Assembly: GCA_964458645.1 (NCBI GenBank)
Contig: CAYWJU010000032.1
Location: 1-5,993 of the forward strand
DNA: 5,993 nucleotides
Source: DAORHV01 sp964458645
Lineage (GTDB): Bacteria; Patescibacteriota; Gracilibacteria; Peribacterales; Peribacteraceae
Direction of reading: 5' to 3'
The translations under genes were made by a program, and so were the position numbers. The number at the start of each line of letters is the position of its first letter. Positions within the stretch are counted from its first letter, which is position 1. The notes below the pieces were generated by a model that had not been told where the DNA came from, did no database searches, and worked only from the letters and a program-made list of their open reading frames with translations. Below are positions 1 through 5,798 of the stretch, in pieces.

Positions 1-950
1 AGGTCGATCTGCATCGTCGCGTTGATGGCGTGCAGGTTGTCGTTCTGTCCGGCGAGGAAGGGGTCGTTGGTGAAATTGACCGGGTGCATTTCCAGCGCCG
101 GGTTGCGGTGCATGAACTGGTAGAGCTTCTTCGAGCCGAGCGCGAAGGTCGCCAGCATCTTGCCGTGGTGGTAGTTCTTCTTGCGGTTGGTCACGACGCC
201 GGCTTCGACCAGGGTCATGATGCCGTCGCCGACCATCTCGGTATGGATGCCGAGGTCGTGCTTGTCGGTGAGCTGCATCACCACCGCATCCGGGATGCCG
301 CCGTAGCCGATCTGCAGCGTCGCGCCGTTCGGGATCAGTTCGGCGACGTACTTGCCGATCGCTTCCTGCACCGGGCCGATCTTGGGCAGGCCGACCTCCA
401 GCACCGGCTCGTCGCTTTCGACCAGCGCCGTCACCTGCGAGACATGGATGTGGCAGTCGCCGTTGGCGAAGGGCACGTTCGGGTTCACTTCGAGCACGAC
501 GGCGCGCGCGTTCTCGACGGCAGCCATCGTGTAGTCGGCGCCGAGCGAGAGCGAGAAATAGCCGTGCTCGTCCATCGGCGAGGCCATGCTGAAGACGACG
601 TCGGCGGGGATCAGCTTGCGTTCGATCAGCTGCGGCAGCTCGGAAAAGTAGGCCGGAATGTAATCGATCCAGCCTTCCTGTCCACCCGCGCGGGAGGCTC
701 CGCCGAAGAAATAGGCGGTGTGGCGGACGTGCTCGACCGTTTCCGGGTCGAAATAGCCGTACTTGCGGAGCGGCAGGATCTGCGCCACCTGCACGCCGCG
801 GAAGTCGCGGCGCTGGTCGGAAAGGGCGGTGAGCAGCGCCGGCGGTTCGCCGACGCCGGTCGGCACGACGATCATGTCGCCATTCTTGACGTGGCGCACG
901 GCATCGGCGGCGCTCATCTTCTTTGCTTGATACTTTGCCTGCATGGACAT
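1..950 (-). CDS. Acetyl-CoA hydrolase/transferase family CoA-transferase (4-hydroxybutyrate/acetate CoA-transferase-like), 3' end beyond window
   Basis: Read on the minus strand, the frame is open from an ATG at 950 to the window edge (316 full codons), so the C-terminus is missing; family members are usually about 430-440 residues. The protein starts MSMQAKYQAKKMSAADAV and carries the family's early VVPTGVGEPPALL segment (residues about 28-40), the glycine-rich LQIGYGGIPDAV (about 213-224), and GIHTEMVGDG, where the glutamate is residue 238. In this family a glutamate in that position forms the covalent glutamyl-CoA thioester; from memory it is also numbered 238 in Clostridium aminobutyricum AbfT. 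The enzyme would move CoA between short-chain acyl-CoA and a carboxylate in the cytoplasm. The exact acyl substrate (acetate, propionate, succinate, 4-hydroxybutyrate) cannot be told from sequence alone. The start is favoured by AGGAG six bases upstream; M3 and M12 are in-frame alternatives with poorer context. The gene is divergent from the signalling operon. Confidence 0.93.
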   Translation of the reverse strand, partial: MSMQAKYQAKKMSAADAVRHVKNGDMIVVPTGVGEPPALLTALSDQRRDFRGVQVAQILPLRKYGYFDPETVEHVRHTAYFFGGASRAGGQEGWIDYIPAYFSELPQLIERKLIPADVVFSMASPMDEHGYFSLSLGADYTMAAVENARAVVLEVNPNVPFANGDCHIHVSQVTALVESDEPVLEVGLPKIGPVQEAIGKYVAELIPNGATLQIGYGGIPDAVVMQLTDKHDLGIHTEMVGDGIMTLVEAGVVTNRKKNYHHGKMLATFALGSKKLYQFMHRNPALEMHPVNFTNDPFLAGQNDNLHAINATMQID

Positions 951-956
951 GCCAGT

Positions 957-961
957 CTCCT
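957..961 (-). promoter_or_regulatory. Ribosome binding site of the CoA-transferase
   Basis: On the minus strand AGGAG is followed by six bases (ACTGGC) and then the ATG at 950. This near-ideal Shine-Dalgarno site decides the start in favour of 950 over the in-frame ATGs at 944 and 917. Confidence 0.8.
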
Positions 962-979
962 GCTTGGTGATCGGGTCTC

Positions 980-1029
980 GGGGTGCTGCCGGGGTGCTGT
1001 TCCGCCTTTTGCGGCCTTTTGAGCCTTTT
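980..1029. repeat. Short tandem repeats in the presumed CoA-transferase leader
   Basis: On the plus strand GGGGTGCTG occurs at 980-988 and again at 991-999 (11-base period). Directly after it, GCCTTTT occurs three times, at 1004-1010, 1014-1020 and 1023-1029 (10- and 9-base steps, close to one helical turn). On the transferase strand these read as AAAAGGC three times, then CAGCACCCC twice, roughly 20-80 bases before the start codon. Direct observation; function is unknown. They could be protein-binding half-sites, leader RNA elements, or slippage products. Confidence 0.6.
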
Positions 1030-1079
1030 TCTTGACCATGCAGGATGGCAGGAGACCCTTGCACAACTATTGGTGAAAA

Positions 1080-1094
1080 GTAACGAATCGTTAC
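1080..1094. promoter_or_regulatory. Perfect 15-bp palindrome, candidate operator between divergent genes
   Basis: GTAACGA-A-TCGTTAC has perfect 7-base arms around one central base. It is AT-richer than its surroundings and lies in the 184-base gap between the CoA-transferase and the hybrid kinase gene. Its centre (1087) is about 48 bases upstream of the kinase gene's predicted transcription start, a place where activators often bind. No T-tract follows, so a terminator is unlikely. The binding protein is unknown. The nearby OmpR-type regulator is a candidate, but that family more often uses direct repeats. Confidence 0.55.
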
Positions 1095-1100
1095 GGGGGC

Positions 1101-1128
1101 TTGGCGGGACGAAACGCTGGCCTAGAAT
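1101..1128 (+). promoter_or_regulatory. Candidate sigma-70-type promoter of the kinase-regulator operon
   Basis: TTGGCG (1101-1106, 4 of 6 to the -35 consensus), a 16-base spacer, and TAGAAT (1123-1128, 5 of 6 to the -10 consensus). Transcription would start about 6-8 bases after the -10, at roughly 1134-1136, which is the ATG of the kinase gene itself (1135). This would give a leaderless message, in keeping with the absence of a properly spaced ribosome binding site. Inference from motif matches only. Confidence 0.4.
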
Positions 1129-1134
1129 GGCAGG

Positions 1135-3168
1135 ATGACCGGATCCGCTCCCCTGGACTCGCAGGACCTCCACGACGCCGCGCTCGCGGCCGAGCGGCAT
1201 CGCTACGAGATGCTGCAGGGCGGGCTCGACCTGATCGACCAGGGGCTGACCGTCTTCGACGAGAACCTGCGCATGGTGGCGTGGAACGAGCCCTTCCTGC
1301 GCCTGCTCGATTTCCCGCATGAAATGGCCTTCGTCGGCGCCGACTTCGAGAGCTTCATCCGTTACAACGCCGAGCGTGGCGAATACGGGCCGGGCGAGGT
1401 CGAGGCGCAGGTGGCCGAGCGCGTCGATGCTGCCCGCCGCTTCCGTTCGCACATCACCGAGCGCGTGCGGCCGAACGGGCGCATCCTGCTCGTCCGCGGT
1501 GAGCCGCTCCCACACAAGGGCTTCGTCGCGCTCTACACGGACATCACCGACCAGCGCCAGATCGATGAACTGCTGCGTCGCCAGAGCACCGAGCTGGAAG
1601 ACCGCGTGCAGCGACGCACCGCCCAGCTCGAAAAGGCGAACGCCGAGAACGCGCGCATCGCTGCCGCCCTGCGCCGCAGCGAAGAGCGCCTGCGGCTGAT
1701 CAACGACACGGTGCCGATCCTGATCGGCTACGTCGACAAGGACGAGGTCTACCAGTACGCCAACAAGGGCTACTCGGACTGGTTCGGCCACCCCGAGGGC
1801 GCGGTGACCGGGCGTGCGGTGATCGATGTGATCGGGCCGGTGGTTTACGAACAGGCCAGGGAAACGGTGCGCATCGCCCTTTCCGGCCAGCAGGTGACCT
1901 ACGAGTACCAGATGGTGCGCCAGGGTCGGCAGGTCTTCGCGCGCAGCACGCTGGTGCCGGAAATCAATGCCGATGGCGAGACGCTCGGCTTCTTCGTTTT
2001 CTCGCACGACATCACCGAGCAGAAGCGCATGCAGACGGCGCTGATCCAGGCGCAGAAGATGGAGGCGATCGGCCAGCTGACCGGCGGCCTCGCCCATGAT
2101 TTCAACAACCTGCTGACGGTGATCATCGGCAACCTCGCGGCGCTGCAGGACCACCGGCCGCAGGATGCCGAGGTCAACGAATTCGTCGAGCCGGCGCTGG
2201 CATCGGCGCGGCGCGGCGTGCAGCTGATCCGCCGCCTGCTGACCTTCTCGCGCCAGCAGCCGCTGGAACCGCAGGCAACCAACATCGCGGACCTGATCCG
2301 CGATCTTTCCCGGTTGGTGCGGCGCTCGCTGCCGGAGTCGATCACCGTCATTGCCGAGCCCGGCGAAGGACCGCGCTATGCGCTGGTCGACCCGGGGCAG
2401 CTCGAAAGCGCGCTGCTCAATTTCGCGCTGAACGCCCGCGACGCGATGCCGGAAGGCGGCTGCCTGCGCATCGTGGCCAGCACCGTCGGCCTGCAGGGCG
2501 ACGAGGCAGCGGCCTTCGAGGTGGCGCCGGGCGACTACGTGCTGATCGAAGTCATCGACAACGGCAGCGGCATGGACGAGGAAACGCTGGCGCGGGTCTT
2601 CGAACCCTTCTTCACGACCAAACGCTTCGGCCTCGGCAGCGGCCTCGGTCTCTCGATGACGCTCAGCTTCGCGCGCCAGTCGGGCGGCGGCATCGTCATC
2701 CGCAGCCGGGTCGGCGAGGGTACGGCGGTGCGCATGGTGCTGCCGCTGGCCGCGCCCGAGGACGAGGCGGCCGGCGAGTTCGACGAGACGCCGGCGACGC
2801 ACGGCAGTGAGCTCGTCCTGCTCGTCGAGGACGAACCGAGCGTGCGCCGCGTCGTGCGCCAGCAGCTGATCGACCTCGGCCACCCGGTGATCGAAGCCGA
2901 GAACGGCGCACAGGCACTATCGATGATCGACCAGATCGACGACATCGCCGTCGTCGTCAGCGACATCGTCATGCCGGGCGGCATCAACGGCCGCCAGCTG
3001 GCGGCGCTGGTGCGGCAGCGGCGGCCGGCGACGCGCATCGTGCTGATGAGCGGCTATGCGGACGAGGCCGAGACGCCCGAGCCCGACGCGCCGCCGCTGA
3101 TCGCCAAGCCTTTCGTGCGCCAGGATCTGGCGCGTATCCTGCAGCGCGTGCTTGCGGAGCCGACATGA
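1135..3168 (+). CDS. Soluble hybrid sensor histidine kinase, PAS-PAS-HisKA-HATPase-receiver
   Basis: This 677-residue protein has no signal peptide or membrane segment, so it should sense a cytoplasmic cue. Domains in order: a PAS_7-like domain (about 25-140, ending in TDITDQ); a charged coiled-coil linker (about 141-185); a second PAS (about 186-296, ending in HDITEQ); HisKA with phospho-acceptor H321 in GGLAHDFNN; and the ATPase domain with N box N433, G1 motif DNGSGM (475-480), F box FEPFFTTK (489-496) and G2 motif GLGSGLGLSM (499-508). A C-terminal receiver (about 558-675) has acidic pair E565/D566, phospho-acceptor D610, S639 and K658. All key residues are present, so the kinase should be active. 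No HPt domain is seen. No LOV-type cysteine motif is present; the only cysteine is C443, in the ATPase region. An in-frame stop at 1123-1125 rules out a longer N-terminus. The AGG touching the ATG is badly placed as a Shine-Dalgarno site. The gene overlaps the next by ATGA. The ligand is unknown. Confidence 0.95.
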   Translation: MTGSAPLDSQDLHDAALAAERHRYEMLQGGLDLIDQGLTVFDENLRMVAWNEPFLRLLDFPHEMAFVGADFESFIRYNAERGEYGPGEVEAQVAERVDAARRFRSHITERVRPNGRILLVRGEPLPHKGFVALYTDITDQRQIDELLRRQSTELEDRVQRRTAQLEKANAENARIAAALRRSEERLRLINDTVPILIGYVDKDEVYQYANKGYSDWFGHPEGAVTGRAVIDVIGPVVYEQARETVRIALSGQQVTYEYQMVRQGRQVFARSTLVPEINADGETLGFFVFSHDITEQKRMQTALIQAQKMEAIGQLTGGLAHDFNNLLTVIIGNLAALQDHRPQDAEVNEFVEPALASARRGVQLIRRLLTFSRQQPLEPQATNIADLIRDLSRLVRRSLPESITVIAEPGEGPRYALVDPGQLESALLNFALNARDAMPEGGCLRIVASTVGLQGDEAAAFEVAPGDYVLIEVIDNGSGMDEETLARVFEPFFTTKRFGLGSGLGLSMTLSFARQSGGGIVIRSRVGEGTAVRMVLPLAAPEDEAAGEFDETPATHGSELVLLVEDEPSVRRVVRQQLIDLGHPVIEAENGAQALSMIDQIDDIAVVVSDIVMPGGINGRQLAALVRQRRPATRIVLMSGYADEAETPEPDAPPLIAKPFVRQDLARILQRVLAEPT

Positions 3169-3887
3169 AAGAAATGAAGGAAAACAATCCCGAGGCCGGA
3201 AAGCTGATCGCGATCGTCGAGGACGATCCGGATGTGGCGCGTACCATCGAGCAGGTGCTCGGAGATTTCGGCTTCCGCACCATCTGGTGCCGCAACGCCG
3301 GCGAACTGCTGCGCCGCCTGCGCCAGAGCGCGCCCGACCTGTGCATCGTCGATCTCGGCCTGCCGGACATGGACGGGCTGGAAGTGATGCAGCGGGTGCG
3401 GGCGCAGTCGCCCTGCGGCATCCTGATCCTGACTGGCCGGGCGCATGTCAGCGACCGCGTCATGGGCCTCGAACTGGGCGCCGACGACTACGTGCTGAAA
3501 CCCTTCGAGCCGCGCGAGCTGGTGGCCCGCGTGCGCAGCATCCTGCGCCGCCGCGAGCAGTTGGCCGACGAATCGTCGCAACTCGCGGAGTTCGCCGGCT
3601 GGTGCTTCAACCTCGGCAACAACACGCTGCAGGGGGGCGACGGCGAAGAGCATGTGCTGAGCACGGCCGAAGCCGATCTGCTGCGCGTTTTCGTGCGCAA
3701 TCCGAACCGCATCCTGCAGCGCGAGCAGCTGATGGGCAAGCGCGACCTGCAGCCGACCGACCGCAGCATCGACGTGCGCATCTCGCGCCTGCGTCGCAAG
3801 CTGGAACCCGACCCGCAGAACCCGGCGCTGATCAAGACGGTCTATGGGGCGGGCTATCTGTTTCTGGCGACCGTCAGCTGGCGTTGA
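3165..3887 (+). CDS. OmpR/PhoB-family response regulator
   Basis: This 240-residue, two-domain cytoplasmic transcription factor is the likely partner of the upstream kinase. The receiver (about 12-130) has acidic pair D20/D21, phospho-acceptor D63 in IVDLGLPDMDG, T90, Y109 and K112 in DDYVLKPF, so the whole phosphorylation switch is intact. The winged-helix DNA-binding domain (about 140-237) contains the recognition-helix stretch SIDVRISRLRRKLEP (201-215) and the wing IKTVYGAGYLF (223-233), both typical of the family. The start overlaps the kinase stop as ATGA (3165-3168), with GGAG five bases upstream (3156-3159), indicating translational coupling. An in-frame ATG at 3174 is a less likely start. 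Target genes are not known; its own promoter, the divergent CoA-transferase and the downstream transport genes are candidates by position only. Confidence 0.96.
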   Translation: MKEMKENNPEAGKLIAIVEDDPDVARTIEQVLGDFGFRTIWCRNAGELLRRLRQSAPDLCIVDLGLPDMDGLEVMQRVRAQSPCGILILTGRAHVSDRVMGLELGADDYVLKPFEPRELVARVRSILRRREQLADESSQLAEFAGWCFNLGNNTLQGGDGEEHVLSTAEADLLRVFVRNPNRILQREQLMGKRDLQPTDRSIDVRISRLRRKLEPDPQNPALIKTVYGAGYLFLATVSWR

Positions 3888-3893
3888 ACCGGC

Positions 3894-3927
3894 CATCGCT
3901 CCCGTGCGGTGGCGTACGGAAGCGATG
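3894..3927 (+). other. Strong imperfect hairpin after the response regulator
   Basis: CATCGCTCCCGTGCG (3894-3908) can pair with CGTACGGAAGCGATG (3913-3927) around a GTGG loop: 14 pairs including one G-U, with one internal C/A mismatch. It begins six bases after the regulator's TGA. The following bases are CTAAGATGG, not a T-run, so it is not a classical intrinsic terminator. It could mark the 3' end of the two-component operon, stabilise RNA, or attenuate read-through into the next genes. The 3' arm overlaps an extended -10-like TGCTAAGAT (3927-3934 for the core), without a good -35, which might start the next transcript near 3941. Confidence 0.6.
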
Positions 3928-3967
3928 CTAAGATGGCGCTTTCCCGATCTGCCCTGCCGAGGTCCCC

Positions 3968-4393
3968 ATGCGTTTCCTGCGTCGTCTTGCCTTCCCGTTG
4001 CTTCTGGCTTTCGCCGGCGGCCATGCGCTCGCCGCCAATCCGGTCGAGGCGGTGACCGAAGGCGGCAGCGTCGCGCAGCGCATGGTGACGCTCTCGCTGA
4101 AGCAGGAAGTCGCCGACAACGATTCACGCGTGCTCGCCGCCGACCGGCAATTGAAGGCCGCTGCGCAGGCCACCGGCGAGACCGAGATGGCCGTCGCCGC
4201 CGCCTGCACGCGCGCGGCCCGCTTCATCTTCGATGCCACGAGATCGCCGGCAACGCCGCTCGACGTGCTCGACGGCCTGCTTGCCCAGAAGGCGCGTGCG
4301 CCGATGAGCGATGCCATTGGCCGCTATGTCGAGGCGCGGCGGAACGCGGCCGGCAAGACGCACGCCGAAGCTGTGGCTGCGTTGAAGCGCTGA
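3968..4393 (+). CDS. Small exported protein of unknown function
   Basis: The 141-residue product has a clear Sec-type signal peptide: basic MRFLRRL, a hydrophobic core AFPLLLAFAGG, and an ALA cleavage site with cutting likely after residue 22. The mature part of about 119 residues is alanine-rich and predicted mostly helical, with many charged residues and a single cysteine (C80 in AAACTRAARF). The cysteine is far from the signal peptide, so this is not a lipoprotein and makes no internal disulfide. I recognise no family. CGAGG (3958-3962) lies five bases before the ATG, supporting this start. It ends 31 bases before the antiporter gene on the same strand, suggesting shared transcription. A periplasmic role, possibly accessory to the transporters, is a guess from position. 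Codon pattern and GC content match the neighbours. Confidence 0.8.
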   Translation: MRFLRRLAFPLLLAFAGGHALAANPVEAVTEGGSVAQRMVTLSLKQEVADNDSRVLAADRQLKAAAQATGETEMAVAAACTRAARFIFDATRSPATPLDVLDGLLAQKARAPMSDAIGRYVEARRNAAGKTHAEAVAALKR

Positions 4394-4424
4394 TCCGGCG
4401 ATCGTCGTCCGCCAGGCCGAAACC

Positions 4425-5798
4425 ATGAATGCCCTCCGCGCCGCCACCCGCCCCGCCGTCCTGCTGCTGATCGCGCTGCTTTCCTTACCGTCCGCCTTCG
4501 CCGCCGGTTCCGGTGTCGTGGGCGAGAACCTGCTCTGGCTTGCGATCATCCTGATGGCCGCGCGCCTGTTCGCGCCGCTGGCGCAGCGCGTCGGTTTCCC
4601 CGCCGTGCTCGGCGAGTTGCTGCTCGGCGTCGTGCTTGGCAACCTCGGGCTGCTCGGATTCCACTACTTCGATCGCGTTGCGACCGACCCGATCGTGGCC
4701 TTCCTCGCCGAACTCGGCGTCATCGTGCTGCTGCTGCAGATCGGGCTGGAAACACGCCTCGACGATCTGGTCAAGGTCGGCCTGCGCGCGACGCTGGTTG
4801 GTGTCGTCGGCATCGCCGTCCCCTTCGCGCTCGGTGCCTATGTGGTCGGGCCCGCACTGCTGCCGGGGCAATCCGACAACACCTACCTCTTCCTCGGCGC
4901 GACGCTGGCCGCGACCTCCGTAGGCATCACCGGCCGCGTCTTCCGCGATCTCGGCCGGCTCGGCATGGCCGAGGCGAGGATCGTGCTCGGCGCAGCGGTG
5001 ATCGACGACGTGCTCGGGCTGGTCATCCTCGCGGTGGTGTCGAGCCTCGTGCAGGCCGGTTCGGTCAGCGTTGGTCAGGTCGGCATGATCGTCTTCGAGG
5101 CAGTTGCCTTCCTCGGCGGATCGATCATCATCGGCCGCCTGCTGGCCAGGCATCTGGCCGGGCGGCTGGCCCGGCTGGATGCCGGGCCCTCGATGCTGTT
5201 CGCGCTGGTGCTGGCGAGCGGTCTTTTCCTCGCCTGGCTGGCGCATGCGATCGGGCTGGCGCCGATCATCGGCGCCTTTGCTGCCGGCCTGCTCTTCGAA
5301 CCGGTCTATCTGAAGGACTTCGAGACCCCCGCCGTCGTACGCGACGTCGATGCAGCCCTCCCGGAAAGCACTTCTGAGAGCCTGCGCCAGCTACTGCGCA
5401 AGGTACTGGAGAAGCATACGCGCCACCAGCACGAGCACATGGTCGAGCCGATCGGCTATTTCTTCGTGCCGGTCTTCTTCGTGCTCACCGGCATGCAGGT
5501 CGACCTGCAGACGCTGGCGGATCCGCAGGTGGTCGTCGTCGCGCTCGGCATCACCGTCGCCGCCGTCATCGGCAAGCTGGTCGCCGGCTTCGCTGCCGGG
5601 CGTGGCCACAATGCGTGGATCGTCGGCTGGGGCATGGTGCCGCGCGGCGAGGTCGGCCTGATCTTCGCGTCGGTCGGCAAGCAACTCGGCGTGGTCAGCG
5701 AAACGATGTTCTCGGTCATCGTCATCATGGTCATCCTGACGACGCTGCTGACGCCCCCCATACTGACGCTGCTCCTGCGTCGAAAGGAAACGAAATGA
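4425..5798 (+). CDS. Kef/NapA-type (CPA2) monovalent cation:proton antiporter
   Basis: This 457-residue inner-membrane protein, with about 12-13 hydrophobic segments, matches the Na+/H+ exchanger domain of the CPA2 family and should exchange Na+ or K+ for protons. Supporting motifs are FPAVLGELLLGVVLG (58-72), ATLAATSVGITGRVF (159-173), the paired aspartates D194-D195 in VIDDVLGLV (probable ion and proton site), GLAPIIGAFAAGLLFEP (277-293) and GWGMVPRGEVGLIFASVG (401-418). K384 in VIGKLVAG is a candidate for the conserved transport lysine. The N-terminus (residues 1-27, ending PSAFAAG) looks like a cleavable signal peptide ahead of the core. There is no C-terminal TrkA-N/RCK domain, so it is shorter than KefB/KefC. 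A charged loop at about 295-341 includes the His-rich KHTRHQHEHMVEP. The Shine-Dalgarno site is weak (AGG, eight bases upstream). The stop overlaps the next start as ATGA. Confidence 0.93.
   Translation: MNALRAATRPAVLLLIALLSLPSAFAAGSGVVGENLLWLAIILMAARLFAPLAQRVGFPAVLGELLLGVVLGNLGLLGFHYFDRVATDPIVAFLAELGVIVLLLQIGLETRLDDLVKVGLRATLVGVVGIAVPFALGAYVVGPALLPGQSDNTYLFLGATLAATSVGITGRVFRDLGRLGMAEARIVLGAAVIDDVLGLVILAVVSSLVQAGSVSVGQVGMIVFEAVAFLGGSIIIGRLLARHLAGRLARLDAGPSMLFALVLASGLFLAWLAHAIGLAPIIGAFAAGLLFEPVYLKDFETPAVVRDVDAALPESTSESLRQLLRKVLEKHTRHQHEHMVEPIGYFFVPVFFVLTGMQVDLQTLADPQVVVVALGITVAAVIGKLVAGFAAGRGHNAWIVGWGMVPRGEVGLIFASVGKQLGVVSETMFSVIVIMVILTTLLTPPILTLLLRRKETK

Noticed and set aside
30..1022. Long plus-strand open frame of 330 codons opposite the CoA-transferase
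   Set aside because: Its translation is a low-complexity, His/Val/Arg/Asp-rich sequence typical of antisense frames in GC-rich genes, while the minus strand over the same bases encodes a well-recognised enzyme with its catalytic motif and ribosome site.
914..1039. Small minus-strand open frame (41 codons, starting MVKKKAQKAAKGG) in the transferase leader, overlapping its start out of frame
   Set aside because: It could be a regulatory upstream frame, but no Shine-Dalgarno sequence precedes it and its Lys-rich start is just the AAAAGGC repeats translated. Kept only as a note.
1032..1060. TTGACC at 1032-1037 as a -35 box for the kinase operon
   Set aside because: The perfect-looking -35 has no acceptable -10 at 16-18 bases; the 1101-1128 pair is better placed.
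1046..1063. TGGCAGG...TTGCA resembling a sigma-54 (-24/-12) promoter
   Set aside because: The GG and GC elements are 14 bases apart instead of the required 12, so the match does not have functional spacing.
1045..1135. Direct repeat ATGGCAGGA at 1045-1053 and 1127-1135
   Set aside because: Nine bases repeated 82 bases apart, the second copy covering the kinase start codon. It is short and may be chance, and nothing else links the two copies.
3054..4127. Minus-strand open frame of 357 codons across the regulator gene
   Set aside because: Antisense shadow of the regulator and its flanks. It shows biased His/Ala/Gln/Arg composition and no recognisable domain, and the plus strand encodes clear conserved domains.
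4485..5246. Minus-strand open frame of 253 codons across the antiporter gene
   Set aside because: Composition is dominated by Gln, Glu, Asp, His and Arg, the usual mirror of a GC-rich membrane-protein gene. No motif or ribosome site supports it.
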